DNA of 64,000 bases from Leptolyngbya sp. CCY15150 (GTDB taxonomy: Bacteria > Cyanobacteriota > Cyanobacteriia > RECH01). Shown here one piece after another: positions 26,027 through 34,985 of this stretch; positions within the stretch are counted from its first letter, which is position 1; every line of letters starts with the position of its first letter. The stretch spans positions 62,001 to 126,000 of the forward strand of contig NZ_JACSWB010000157.1 of assembly GCF_016888135.1 (NCBI RefSeq), given 5' to 3'. The notes below the pieces were generated by a model. It was not told where the DNA came from, did not search any database, and was given only the letters and a program-made list of their open reading frames with translations. Both the position numbers and the translations under genes were made by a program.

Positions 26027-26575
26027 CTAGCCAAACTTAATCATCGATCGCCCTTCCATCACCGGCATTTCGCCCTTCAGCAACGGTTCTAGGGTCGCCC
26101 GAATGCGATCGGCAGAGGGGGGACAGCCGGGCATAAAGATATCCACCGGCACTACCTCATGCACTGGAACAACTCGGTCGAGTAATTCCGGCACAATCCC
26201 CGGTTCATCGGGTAATTGGGGCGTCACGTCGCCTAGTTCCAGATAGGCCCGCTTGAGGACAGCACTAGAACTCCCCAGCATATTGCGCATGGCAGGTACG
26301 TTAGCCGTCACAGCGCAGTCGCCAAAGGAAATCAGCAGTTTAGTTTTACGCCGCACGTCGTAGATTAGCTCTAGGTTCTCCTGGTTGGCGATCGCCCCTT
26401 CCACCAGGCATACATCCACTCCCTCAGGATAGGTTTTGAGATCACAGCCCACGGGACTAAATACCACATCAACGGCGGCAGCTAGATCAATCAGCCATTC
26501 GTCAAGATCGAGAAATGACATATGGCAGCCAGAACAGCCCGCCAGCCAAACTGTGGCAAATTTTATCTTGTCCAT
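26027..26575 (-). CDS. hoxY: Bidirectional [NiFe]-hydrogenase small subunit HoxY
   Basis: This 182-residue small subunit holds the proximal [4Fe-4S] cluster that links the active site to the diaphorase part. Cluster ligands are visible in [24 protein letters not shown] and [11 protein letters not shown]. It lacks a twin-arginine signal, in keeping with a soluble cytoplasmic hydrogenase. Its start codon overlaps the end of hoxU by 13 bp, so translation is probably coupled. GGGAG lies about 9 nt upstream inside hoxU. Confidence 0.96.
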   Translation of the reverse strand: MDKIKFATVWLAGCSGCHMSFLDLDEWLIDLAAAVDVVFSPVGCDLKTYPEGVDVCLVEGAIANQENLELIYDVRRKTKLLISFGDCAVTANVPAMRNMLGSSSAVLKRAYLELGDVTPQLPDEPGIVPELLDRVVPVHEVVPVDIFMPGCPPSADRIRATLEPLLKGEMPVMEGRSMIKFG

Positions 26576-27279
26576 TGTTGTTGCTCCCGTGCAGTCACCA
26601 AAAACTCTAACTTAGCGCGATCGCCTACCTTTTCTGCCGTGGTATCGCCTTTGCGGAAAATGGCTCCTGTGGGGCAGGCATCAACACATTTGCCGCAGGA
26701 GGTACAGGCATCTACCTCACCCCAGGGTTGATTTAGCCCCGACACAATGTAGCAAGCCGCGCCCCGCTGAGCCACATCCCACACATGGGCTCCTTCCACT
26801 TCATCGCAGACCCGGACGCAGCGCGTACAGAGGATACAGCGGTTGTGGTCGATGCCAAACTGTTTGTGGGAAATATCAACGCCGCGATCGGGAAAGCGAT
26901 AGGTAAACCGGGAGTGATCCATGCCCACCTGCACCGCCACATCCTGCAATTCACAGTTGTTATTGGCAACACAGACCGAGCATACATGGTTGCCTTCGGC
27001 AAACAGCAGCTCCACGGTCATGCGGCGATAGGTCTGGAGTTTTTCCGTATTGGTTTGAATATCCATTCCCTCCGCCACTTCCGTGACGCAGGCAGGCAGT
27101 AACTTATTGATACCCTTTACTTCGACAAGACAAAGGCGACAAGCTCCCACATCCGATACGCCCTCTAGATGACAGAGGGTGGGAATGGGCACTCCTGCCT
27201 CCTTGGCAGCCTGCAGAATCGTTGCGCCTTCTTCAATGGCGATCGCCGTTCCGTCAATGGTTAATGTTTTTACAGACAT
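26563..27279 (-). CDS. hoxU: Bidirectional hydrogenase diaphorase subunit HoxU
   Basis: This 238-residue subunit wires the flavin site to the hydrogenase dimer. The N-terminal plant-ferredoxin-like [2Fe-2S] domain has Cys residues in CHLEGVSDVGACRLC. A HxxxC-type cluster site follows near residue 100, then two [4Fe-4S] sets, CILCTRCVRVC and CTSCGKCVDACP. The layout is that of NuoG N-terminal modules. GAGGAA precedes the ATG. It starts 45 nt after hoxF and overlaps hoxY. Confidence 0.96.
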   Translation of the reverse strand: MSVKTLTIDGTAIAIEEGATILQAAKEAGVPIPTLCHLEGVSDVGACRLCLVEVKGINKLLPACVTEVAEGMDIQTNTEKLQTYRRMTVELLFAEGNHVCSVCVANNNCELQDVAVQVGMDHSRFTYRFPDRGVDISHKQFGIDHNRCILCTRCVRVCDEVEGAHVWDVAQRGAACYIVSGLNQPWGEVDACTSCGKCVDACPTGAIFRKGDTTAEKVGDRAKLEFLVTAREQQQWTR

Positions 27280-27324
27280 GGATGTTCCTCACTGGCAACT
27301 GGCGCTCATGGTTATCTCTGGGAA

Positions 27325-28971
27325 TTAAGGGGATACAGAGGAGGCGATCGCATCGGACTGTACCGAATGTCCGTTCAAATAGGCTGGCGTTTGCAAGAGA
27401 GCATCATATTCTTCCTTGAAATAGCGCAGCGTACTGAGCACAGGGTTAGGAGCCGTCATCCCTAGCCCGCAAAGGCTGGTCTCTTTCACCATGTAGCACA
27501 GTGCCTCCATCGTATCTAGATCGGCCTGGGTGGCTTGGCGATTGACGAGCTTATTCAACAGCGCATAGAGTTGTACCGTACCGGTGCGACAGGGAACACA
27601 TTTGCCACAGGTTTCCCCCCGACAAAATTCCATGTAAAACCGGGCTACCTCCACCATGCTAGTTTCGTGATCCATGACCACCATCCCCCCCGATCCCATC
27701 ATCGAGCCGACCTTCATCAGAGAATCGTAGTCCACCGGGGTATCGAGCAGCGTGGCTGGAATACAGCCGCCCGATGGCCCCCCCGTTTGCACGGCCTTCA
27801 CCATGCCATCGGGCACCCCGCCCCCCATCTCTTCCACAATTTCCCGCAGCGTGATGCCCATGGGCACCTCAATCAAGCCGTTGTTGCGGATTTTGCCGGT
27901 GAGGGCAAAGATCTTGGTACCCTTGCTGGTTTCTGTACCAATGCCGGCATACCAATCTGCGCCGCCTTTAATGATCGCGCTGATATTGGCTAAGGTTTCC
28001 ACATTGTTAATCAGCGTTGGACAGTGCCATAGCCCCGACTCCGCCGGATAGGGCGGTCGCGGGCGCGGATTGCCCCTGGCTCCTTCAATGGAATGGATCA
28101 ACGCCGTTTCTTCACCGCAGACAAAGGCTCCAGCTCCAATGCGAATGTCGATCTTAAAGTCAAAGGCAGAGTCAAAGATCTGGCTGCCTAAGAGGCCATA
28201 TTTCTTAGCCTGCTGAATAGCTTTCTGCAGCCGCTGGATCGCCAGGGGATATTCCGCCCGCACGTAGATATAGCCGTGGTTTGCGCCGATAGCATAGCCA
28301 GCGATCGCCATCCCTTCCAAGATCAGATGGGGATCACTTTCCAGCACACTGCGATCCATGAAGGCCCCCGGATCGCCCTCATCGCCATTGCAGATCACAT
28401 ACTTTTGATCGCCGGGCATTTTACCCACCGTGGCCCATTTGAGACCCGTGGGATAGCCACCGCCGCCCCGTCCTCGCAGACCGCTACGGGTGATTTCATC
28501 CACCACCTCCGCCGGGGTGAGGTCATAGAGTGCTTTATAGAGCGCTTGATAGCCACCCGCTGCAATGTAGTCCTCAATTCGCTCCGGATCCAGCTTGCCG
28601 CTGTGCTGCCGAACAATTTTCATCTGGCGAGAAAAGAAGGGATGGTGAACATCTCCCTGGATCGGCGTTGCCTCACCGCCGTGCAGAGCGTCAATAATGC
28701 TGCTGGCGGTTTCCGGTGTCACCTCTTCGTAGAGCAGCTCATCCGGATCCACCTGCACTAAGGGCCCACGCCCGCAAAAGCCCATACAGCCGACGCCTAC
28801 CACCTCAACGCGATCGCCTAGGTTGGCATCCTCCACCGCGTTTTGCATATTGCGCATCACGTCTAGCGCATTAGCCGCCCGGCAGCCGGTGGAAGTGCAG
28901 CAATGTACTCGAATACCTCGCTGGCGGTGCTTTTCAGTCTCTGCAATCTCTAAGAGTTCTGCCCAGTCCAT
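27325..28971 (-). CDS. hoxF: Bidirectional hydrogenase NADH-binding subunit HoxF
   Basis: This 548-residue subunit binds FMN and NAD(P)H. It starts with a degenerate NuoE-like [2Fe-2S] domain ([12 protein letters not shown] and [10 protein letters not shown]), followed by the NuoF-like core with the glycine-rich [14 protein letters not shown] and [14 protein letters not shown]. The [4Fe-4S] motif is [10 protein letters not shown] near residue 460. AGGAGA stands just before the ATG. A 114-nt spacer with a short tandem repeat separates it from hoxE. Confidence 0.96.
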   Translation of the reverse strand: MDWAELLEIAETEKHRQRGIRVHCCTSTGCRAANALDVMRNMQNAVEDANLGDRVEVVGVGCMGFCGRGPLVQVDPDELLYEEVTPETASSIIDALHGGEATPIQGDVHHPFFSRQMKIVRQHSGKLDPERIEDYIAAGGYQALYKALYDLTPAEVVDEITRSGLRGRGGGGYPTGLKWATVGKMPGDQKYVICNGDEGDPGAFMDRSVLESDPHLILEGMAIAGYAIGANHGYIYVRAEYPLAIQRLQKAIQQAKKYGLLGSQIFDSAFDFKIDIRIGAGAFVCGEETALIHSIEGARGNPRPRPPYPAESGLWHCPTLINNVETLANISAIIKGGADWYAGIGTETSKGTKIFALTGKIRNNGLIEVPMGITLREIVEEMGGGVPDGMVKAVQTGGPSGGCIPATLLDTPVDYDSLMKVGSMMGSGGMVVMDHETSMVEVARFYMEFCRGETCGKCVPCRTGTVQLYALLNKLVNRQATQADLDTMEALCYMVKETSLCGLGMTAPNPVLSTLRYFKEEYDALLQTPAYLNGHSVQSDAIASSVSP

Positions 28972-29043
28972 ACTATCTCCTCTTATCTAGGGATGAACCG
29001 CATCGAAGGGCCAGCCATTCATCCAAATCTTGCCGTCGGGGAA

Positions 29044-29078
29044 TCGGTACTGAAGTCGGTACTGAAATCGTTACTGAG
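29044..29078. repeat. Short tandem 12-bp repeat in the hoxE-hoxF spacer
   Basis: TCGGTACTGAAG, TCGGTACTGAAA and TCGTTACTGAG follow one another directly, ending 7 nt before the hoxE stop codon. The repeat lies inside the operon, so it is transcribed. It has no coding role. Confidence 0.7.
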
Positions 29079-29085
29079 TCGGTGT

Positions 29086-29625
29086 TTAACTCGACTGCCA
29101 AGCCCGGATTTTGGCGATCGCTGCCTCAGGCTCCACCTTGCCAGCAATACTGCCATCAAACACCACCGCCGGGGCAATACCACAGGCTCCTAAACAACGG
29201 GCCGCCATCAGCGATACTTGGTCATCCTCGGTGGTCGATCCCACTTCAATGCCCAACTCCTTCTCCAACGCTTCTACCACCTTGCCACCACCCTTCACAT
29301 AGCAGGCGGTACCCATGCAAACGACGCAGGTGTGAGCCCCATTAGGCTTCAGGGAAAAGAGATGGTAAAACGTTGCCACGCCGTAGACACGGCTGAGGGG
29401 TAGTTTTAGCCCACGGGCAATGTAGGTTAAGGTATCTTCTTCGAGGTATCCAAAGGCTTCCTGGGCAACGTGCAGCACCTCAATCAGCGCATCTGATCGA
29501 TATTGGTTGCGCTTCATGGTGATGTCGATTTTCTTGAAGCGGCGATCGCCTTCAGCCTTAGGAGATTTGGACGTCCCCTGAACAGGTTTTGCATCTGGCA
29601 CAGCTTGAACCGACGTAGACGGCAT
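29086..29625 (-). CDS. hoxE: Bidirectional hydrogenase diaphorase subunit HoxE
   Basis: This is a 179-residue NuoE-like subunit, first of the hox operon. The [2Fe-2S] ligands are in [12 protein letters not shown] and [23 protein letters not shown] is the usual family block. The frame is open to 29718, but the ATG at 29625 has GGAG 6 nt upstream and gives a normal length. HoxE is the ferredoxin- and membrane-interacting diaphorase subunit of cyanobacterial Hox, which allows electrons from reduced ferredoxin or NAD(P)H to reach hydrogen. Confidence 0.95.
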   Translation of the reverse strand: MPSTSVQAVPDAKPVQGTSKSPKAEGDRRFKKIDITMKRNQYRSDALIEVLHVAQEAFGYLEEDTLTYIARGLKLPLSRVYGVATFYHLFSLKPNGAHTCVVCMGTACYVKGGGKVVEALEKELGIEVGSTTEDDQVSLMAARCLGACGIAPAVVFDGSIAGKVEPEAAIAKIRAWQSS

Positions 29626-30298
29626 AGTGGTCTCCTCTCGTGGCAGCAGGTGGGCTCGGTTCTTGGCCATTGAGCCTAGCAGGGCGTCAAGGGTCGAGAA
29701 GCAGGGACGGTTACCCACAGAAAAACGGCGTCAGCGATCGCAGGTCATCGATCATCGCAAAGGCAGCCAAGGTAATTGGATGCGCACCTCAGCCCGTGAG
29801 AAGGCGATCGCGAACAGTTCCGTTCACCCCATCACTATATCAATGGCGATCGCATCTCGAATCATTTTTATAGAATTAAAAAATGTTTCTATAGGATTGG
29901 ACTCACTTCAGTGAATGTTTGTATAGATTTAGTTCAACTATCATTTAGTCTCTCATAGGTAAACCCAATGATGATCTTTGCAATCAACTCGTGATTTCAG
30001 GCTAAAAGCCCTTGATATTCATGACTTCTAGCCGATACGGCTAGGGAAAAGGTTCTGTCATAAACCTAAGGTTGTATCGTAAAACACCGCATCTTAAACA
30101 AGACTTCAAATGCTATGATTAGGGTGATTTAAGACTACTAAGTATCCCGAAGACCGCCTTGTTTTTTGCAACTTATATGTTGTTTTTGTGGTTTTTTCCT
30201 ATTAGTTGAATCTACCCTTGATCAGCGATCAGCAAGAATTGGTTAGTGCATGAATGATGATCTAGGTTCATCGATCGCTTGATGAATAGAGACGGGCC
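29626..30298. other. Gene-free region upstream of the hox operon
   Basis: About 670 nt between hoxE and the trxA terminator have no credible gene. The hox promoter should lie here. The part from 29860 to 30200 is AT-rich. A TATAAA-like -10 hexamer is present on the minus strand near 29865, about 240 nt before the hoxE start, but a matching -35 is not clear. Confidence 0.45.
29882..29930. promoter_or_regulatory. Candidate operator region upstream of hoxE
   Basis: Two direct repeats (AATGTTTCTATAG at 29882 and AATGTTTGTATAG at 29914) lie one above the other with a 32-bp period, about three helical turns. Between them is TCACT-TC-AGTGA (29903-29914), a 5-bp inverted repeat. This is a plausible binding site for a dimeric regulator of the hox operon. 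It does not match the LexA, NtcA or CRP consensus that I know. Confidence 0.4.
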
Positions 30299-30332
30299 AA
30301 AAAAATGCCGGATGGATGGAACCAATCCGGCA
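30299..30332 (-). terminator. Intrinsic terminator of trxA
   Basis: On the minus strand TGCCGGAT pairs perfectly with ATCCGGCA and is followed at once by seven T residues (A-run 30299-30305 on the plus strand). It lies about 50 nt after the trxA stop codon. This is the clearest rho-independent terminator in the window. Confidence 0.85.
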
Positions 30333-30384
30333 AGCTATGGGCGATCGCTCTCTGTTGAACTAGGCTAGAGAGCGGCAATGTCAA

Positions 30385-30708
30385 TCAACTCAGATACTTA
30401 TCTAGAGCAGCAGCATAATCGTCATACTTTTTCGCGCCAACAATCGTTTCTGCCACCTCGCCCTGTTGGAAAAACATCACGGCAGGAATGCTGCGAATGC
30501 CATAGCGCTTGGCCACTTCCTTGTTGGCATCTAGGTCTAGCTTCAGCACCTTGGCGCGATCGCTATAGTCATCGGCCAATTGATCAATCAAGGGGGCAAT
30601 CATTTTGCAAGGCCCACACCAGGTCGCCGTGCAATCAACGACTAGGACGGACTCTGCACTAAGAAGAGCATCAAATTCGGCTTCATTTTGAATATAATCT
30701 GCAGGCAT
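30385..30708 (-). CDS. trxA: Thioredoxin
   Basis: This is a 107-residue classical thioredoxin that reduces protein disulfides. The active site ATWCGPCKM places the redox cysteines at 31 and 34. The cis-proline segment is RSIPAVMFF. An extra Cys26 precedes the active site, where many thioredoxins have phenylalanine or tryptophan. It stands alone with its own terminator. Placement near the hox operon may be chance. Confidence 0.96.
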   Translation of the reverse strand: MPADYIQNEAEFDALLSAESVLVVDCTATWCGPCKMIAPLIDQLADDYSDRAKVLKLDLDANKEVAKRYGIRSIPAVMFFQQGEVAETIVGAKKYDDYAAALDKYLS

Positions 30709-30875
30709 CAGTACATCTCATGAAAGTCCTATTCTCTCATGGCGATCGCTCTTTGATAAGGGGCAGGGCTCTCAACGGCTGTTGTCTGAACAGGCGATCG
30801 CCCTAGTGCTTCATGGGAAAAACCATCGATCTCAATTTTATCCATGGCAATTTCAGCTGTGGCTAGATTTTTATT

Positions 30876-31295
30876 CTAGACAGCTTCTTGACTAGGTTGA
30901 TGTTGATTAGGAATATATACCTGAACACTTTCTTGTTCATTGGGATCATTGCGAGATACGATCGCGATCGCAGGCTCATGGTCACTAAGATTTCGTGGCT
31001 GATGAGGGACGCCCGCAGGGATGAAAATAAAATCACCTTCCTGATTGACAATTGACTTTGTCAGATTTTCGCCATACAACGTCTCTACCTGTCCTTTCAA
31101 GAGATAGATTGCTGTCTCAAATCCTTCATGGAAATGAGGTTCTGCCTTAGCACCGGGGGGAATGATGACCATATTCATCGATATTCCTTCAGCGCCGGCC
31201 GTTAAGCCAGAAATGCCAACATAGTTAGGAAGGTTCTGACGTGTGTCTGTTGTGCTATCTGGTCTCACGGTAACGATATCTTTATTGAGATCCAT
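30876..31295 (-). CDS. Cupin-domain protein
   Basis: This 139-residue protein has a single cupin barrel. The metal-binding motif is AEPHFHEGFETAIYLLKG, with a second block in PAGVPHQPRNLSDHEP. Such proteins bind a metal and act as small dioxygenases, isomerases or sensors, but no substrate can be named. The reading frame continues upstream to 31340. The ATG at 31295 has a strong GGAGGT 4 nt upstream and is preferred. Confidence 0.8.
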   Translation of the reverse strand: MDLNKDIVTVRPDSTTDTRQNLPNYVGISGLTAGAEGISMNMVIIPPGAKAEPHFHEGFETAIYLLKGQVETLYGENLTKSIVNQEGDFIFIPAGVPHQPRNLSDHEPAIAIVSRNDPNEQESVQVYIPNQHQPSQEAV

Positions 31296-31614
31296 CTTTA
31301 CCTCCATCTTGGTTGTTAAACAGCCCTTTATGATGCCCAACGTTGTATATGCCTGCTCTATCCAGATGCTACCCTAGCGTAACACTCCTATATTAGAAGA
31401 TCCGGGTAACAACCTTAGATCTTCCTCACCTAGATTCATCCCAGGGCGATCGCTCTCCAGCCATCCTAGCGATCATGATCTATTGGGATAGTGTAGGTTA
31501 GATAGTGCAGTCCAGATTTTGGGAACCCTATAGCCAGGCGCTCTTCTGCCACGGTTTGCTGAGTAAGAGCGATCGCTGACATCAGTACATTTGTTTTGTT
31601 GATGAGGTTTGACC
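31296..31614. other. Divergent spacer
   Basis: About 320 nt between the cupin gene and a plus-strand coiled-coil gene. It contains two HIP1 octamers. No promoter or hairpin could be singled out. Confidence 0.4.
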
Positions 31615-32370
31615 ATGCCTGGAATGCGACGCGGGGATCGGCGGGATAGCTCCTATGACAACTCTGTCCACCATCCAACATCACGATCGTCAGAACCCCT
31701 TTCTGCCCATGAATCCAAACAGCTTTTGATGACCCTGCGCGTCCAGAAGCAGGAGCTAGAGCAGAAGGTACAACAAACGGAACAGCAGGCAGAGCAAACC
31801 CATCAACTTTATCTCAAAGAACAAGAGCAGTATCAAACAACTCTAACGCTCTACCAAGACGAAAAGACAAACCATCAATCTACGCTGACTCGTTATCAAG
31901 ACGTCCAGCAAAAATACCAGTCTACAATGACGTTATATCAAGAGGCCCAAGCCCAAGTGACGTCTTATCTTGCCCTCTATGATCAAGAAAAGGCGCGCAG
32001 CCAGGAACTGGTTATTCAACTGGAAACGGTGCAGTCTGAACGCGATCAATACCTAACGCTTTACAATGAGGCCCAAACCCAGTTGACCTTTGAACGCCGC
32101 TCTAAAGCTGGCATTAAGGGGTGGGAAACTCGCCGCAAGCGCGAAAATGAACGTTTGAAGCAAGAAATTGGAGAAATGACGGCCTTGCTGCATGATTCTC
32201 TATCCCGCGAAGATACGGCGATCGGGAATATGGAAGACCTGGCTAATCGTATGGATCGGATTCAGAGCTTGGTCAACTCGGTGCAGGATGGTGCTGATGA
32301 CACTCCCATAGGTGTAGTACAAAAGTTCAAGCGTATTTGGCAGGCCATTCAAGAGATCATTGCGGAGTAG
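31615..32370 (+). CDS. Coiled-coil protein with 14-residue repeats
   Basis: This is a 251-residue protein of unknown function. Residues about 35-165 are a long Gln-rich coiled coil. Within it, four 14-residue units with the pattern Q-S-T-x-T-x-Y-Q-(D/E) recur (for example QSTLTRYQDVQQKY and QSTMTLYQEAQAQV). The C-terminal third is basic, then amphipathic. GAGG lies 7 nt before the ATG, and the TTG at 31609 is less likely. It is followed 9 nt later by a second gene, so the two probably act together. I recognise no domain. Confidence 0.75.
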   Translation: MPGMRRGDRRDSSYDNSVHHPTSRSSEPLSAHESKQLLMTLRVQKQELEQKVQQTEQQAEQTHQLYLKEQEQYQTTLTLYQDEKTNHQSTLTRYQDVQQKYQSTMTLYQEAQAQVTSYLALYDQEKARSQELVIQLETVQSERDQYLTLYNEAQTQLTFERRSKAGIKGWETRRKRENERLKQEIGEMTALLHDSLSREDTAIGNMEDLANRMDRIQSLVNSVQDGADDTPIGVVQKFKRIWQAIQEIIAE

Positions 32371-32379
32371 GAGGTGACC

Positions 32380-32880
32380 ATGAGCGATAATACAGGCTCT
32401 GACCTGGTTCCTCGAAAACCTACCTTGGGCGATCGCATGCGTGAGGTTGCCAATCAGCTTCGCCAGGAAAAAGCGATTCAAATCAAGGCTACATCTCGAA
32501 TTTTGGGAGCTGCCGCCCAGATGTCCCAAAACCACGATCGCTTAATCGATGAGGTGGTTGTGATGGTCGAAGATGATCTCGATCGAGCGGCCCAAGCAGC
32601 GTCAGCGACGCCTTACACGGTGGAGGTGTTGAAAGAACGGTTTGCCAGCTTCAAAGAGGCCAAGACCCAGTTGGGCGTTAAGGCTACAAGCTGGACGACC
32701 TTGGTCGATAAGCTGAACGCACAGCATTCCCCATCCGCCTCCATGCCGCCTCAACCTGCGAACCCTCCTCCGCAGGCTCAAGATGTTCTAACTCAGCGTC
32801 TTGATAGCATTGAGCAAGAGATGCGATCGATGCGGAGAGAGATCCATCAGATCCTGACTCTTCTAGAGCGGTTGGTTTGA
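32380..32880 (+). CDS. Helical protein paired with the coiled-coil gene
   Basis: This is a 166-residue mostly helical protein of unknown function. The N-terminal half has charged helices, then a Pro/Gln-rich linker (about 118-135) and a short C-terminal coiled coil (LDSIEQEMRSMRREIHQILTL). GGAGGTGACC directly precedes the ATG at 32380. The gap to the previous gene is 9 nt, so both are likely translated from one mRNA. A GTG at 32374 would also be in frame. Confidence 0.75.
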   Translation: MSDNTGSDLVPRKPTLGDRMREVANQLRQEKAIQIKATSRILGAAAQMSQNHDRLIDEVVVMVEDDLDRAAQAASATPYTVEVLKERFASFKEAKTQLGVKATSWTTLVDKLNAQHSPSASMPPQPANPPPQAQDVLTQRLDSIEQEMRSMRREIHQILTLLERLV

Positions 32881-33187
32881 CTGGGATGGTTATGAATGTC
32901 AATAGATAGTTCAGATATAGCTGGAGCTAGCCTGGATGCTTCCAGTTCTTCCTTTTGCAGGCTGAAGTCTTATCTAACTCAGGCTTCCTAGCATCCCGAT
33001 GTAGTGATTAGATAAAACGTTTCAGCCCAGTCTTTCCAGACTAAAGTAGGCACTCATGTTCCTAGGAGGCAATTAGGCTAAAATCTGCAAGATAGCGGCT
33101 GTTTTTGTATGGCCATTCTCAACTTGATTTCTCAACTTTGATTTATCAGAGATAAACCTAGGTTAAACGATCGCCTAGGATGGGCCG
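32881..33187. other. Convergent spacer without gene
   Basis: About 300 nt separate the helical-protein gene from the convergent phosphatase gene. I see no coding sequence and no clear terminator. Confidence 0.4.
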
Positions 33188-33784
33188 TTAGCGATCGCCC
33201 CCCTGTTGCAAAATCCAGTCTGCCGCCATGGGGAGATCATCGGCAATGTAATCCGGCTGCGTCTCGTGTTGATACTCGCCTCGGAGAACGCGATCGCCAT
33301 AGCCTGTTTGCACCAAAATGCCTGTACATCCGGCATTGTGCGCCAGATCCACATCCGTCGCCTTGTCTCCCACCATAAAACTGCGGCTAATATCCAACCC
33401 ATGCTCCCAGGCCGCTGCCACCAGCATTCCCGTATTTGGCTTGCGCCACGTCGTCCAGCGCGTAAATTCCACCACCGTTCCCCCTTCCGGCGGGCTGAGG
33501 TCAGGGCAATAGTAGAGCGCATCTAGCTTCGCCCCTGCCTCGTCCCGCAACAGCCGACAGAGGCGATCGTGCAACGCCTCTACATGACTGCGCGGGTAAT
33601 AGTCCCGTGAGGGGCCAGACTGGTTGGACACTAGACAGCAAAACAGACCTCGATCATTCAACCGCCGCACCGCTTGGGCCGCCCCTGGTACAAGGTTCAA
33701 ATCTTCGAGGAGATGAATATAGCCCGCTTCGATGTTGAGAACGCCATCGCGATCTAAAAACACCGCCGGACGTAACGACGACAT
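33188..33784 (-). CDS. gmhB: HAD-family heptose-bisphosphate-type phosphatase (GmhB/HisB-N)
   Basis: This 198-residue HAD phosphatase belongs to the GmhB/HisB-N group. Motif I is FLDRDGVLN with both aspartates, motif II is VSNQSG, and motif IV is MVGDKATDVDLA. A zinc-type Cys/His cluster is only partly visible (LYYCPDLSPPEG). GmhB removes the C7 phosphate of D-glycero-manno-heptose 1,7-bisphosphate in lipopolysaccharide core synthesis. The gene lies just after a glycosyltransferase 9 gene, which supports that role. The ATG at 33784 is preferred to the TTG at 33808. Confidence 0.82.
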   Translation of the reverse strand: MSSLRPAVFLDRDGVLNIEAGYIHLLEDLNLVPGAAQAVRRLNDRGLFCCLVSNQSGPSRDYYPRSHVEALHDRLCRLLRDEAGAKLDALYYCPDLSPPEGGTVVEFTRWTTWRKPNTGMLVAAAWEHGLDISRSFMVGDKATDVDLAHNAGCTGILVQTGYGDRVLRGEYQHETQPDYIADDLPMAADWILQQGGDR

Positions 33785-33846
33785 ATTGGACTTCAAGATG
33801 GACTTCAAGGCACCGATCCACTCACTAGGTTGAACTACGCTAGCTC

Positions 33847-34803
33847 CTACTCGCCCCAGAGTAGCTTGAGCACCGCCTCTGGAGTAATGTCAGACATTTT
33901 ACCCGTCGGCGACTTGATGCTCTTGAACTTATCACTCTTGGGCATTAGCTTGGCTGGATCCGTTGGGCCGAATAGTGCCAGCGTATAAACCTGGAGAGCG
34001 ATCGCCAAGTGCATGGGCCCACTATCCGTGCAGAGCATCAGGTTGGCTCCGGCAATCATCGCCGCTAGTTTGCCAATGTCTGCTGGAGCCGTCACCTTCA
34101 GGTCTGGGAAGCCACTCAGCAAAGCATCCACCCAGTCCTGATCTTCTGGGCCGCGCACAATCACGATTGGTAGATCGGGCTGTCGTTTCCGCACATCTTG
34201 GATCACCTGCTGCCATCTTGCCACCGGATAGATCTTGTCGATGCCCTTCGTCAGCGCCAGCTTGCTCGATCCACCGTGGATCATCACATAGCCAGAACCA
34301 AGACCTAGGCGTTTTTGCTCCGCTTCTGCCCATTCAATATCCGCCTTCGGCAATTGAACTGACAGGGGAGGGCAGGGGGTGTCAATTCCCAAGCCTTGGA
34401 GCAGATCATGGTACATATGAGCTGCATACTGCTCTTCGTTGAGCGGTACTGGATCGGTCAGCAGCCAAGAGGCCGTACTTTCATAACTGAGGCGTCTGGG
34501 CACCCCAGTCAGCCAGAGGAGAAAACCAACTCCCCAGCGTTGCCCTAAGGAAATAGCAACATCGTAGTAGCGATCGCGAATCACACCGAGCAAATTTGCC
34601 CAGTCAGCCGGACTGTTTCGATCTTTGAAGTCAAACAGCAATACATCGTTCACAGACTTGCAAACCCGGTATGCTGCCTTGGCGCGGGGTTCAACCACCA
34701 CGTCAATCACGGCATGGGGGTAGGTTCGCTTGAGGCTGTCCAAGGTCGGGAAAAACAAAATCTGATCGCCAATCCCGCCAGGGACAAGAGCTACTACTCG
34801 CAT
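33847..34803 (-). CDS. Glycosyltransferase family 9, heptosyltransferase-like
   Basis: This 318-residue GT-B enzyme resembles ADP-heptose:LPS heptosyltransferases. It shows an N-terminal VPGGIGDQILFFPTL block, YVMIHGGSSK and the C-terminal donor-site block MLCTDSGPMHLAIAL with FGPTDPAKL. It would transfer a sugar to the outer-membrane lipopolysaccharide or another glycan. The gene precedes the phosphatase gene by 62 nt on the same strand. The sugar donor in cyanobacteria, which often lack heptose, is uncertain. Confidence 0.87.
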   Translation of the reverse strand: MRVVALVPGGIGDQILFFPTLDSLKRTYPHAVIDVVVEPRAKAAYRVCKSVNDVLLFDFKDRNSPADWANLLGVIRDRYYDVAISLGQRWGVGFLLWLTGVPRRLSYESTASWLLTDPVPLNEEQYAAHMYHDLLQGLGIDTPCPPLSVQLPKADIEWAEAEQKRLGLGSGYVMIHGGSSKLALTKGIDKIYPVARWQQVIQDVRKRQPDLPIVIVRGPEDQDWVDALLSGFPDLKVTAPADIGKLAAMIAGANLMLCTDSGPMHLAIALQVYTLALFGPTDPAKLMPKSDKFKSIKSPTGKMSDITPEAVLKLLWGE

Positions 34804-34985
34804 AAGAATGTTTCATGACGCTTATTCCGCTCATTATTTTAGGGGAAGATAGGGGGGAATATTGCTCAATCCTGCTCCATCCTTAGAAAACTTCTTTAGA
34901 GGGGGCTGGCTTGTAGGAATTTTGCAACGGATTTTGCAGCTTCACGTTATACGTCTCGTCGTCATGGGAGGACTGAACACAAGCC

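Noticed and set aside
29627-29914. Plus-strand frame opposite the hoxE leader
   Set aside because: It lacks any domain and overlaps the probable promoter region.
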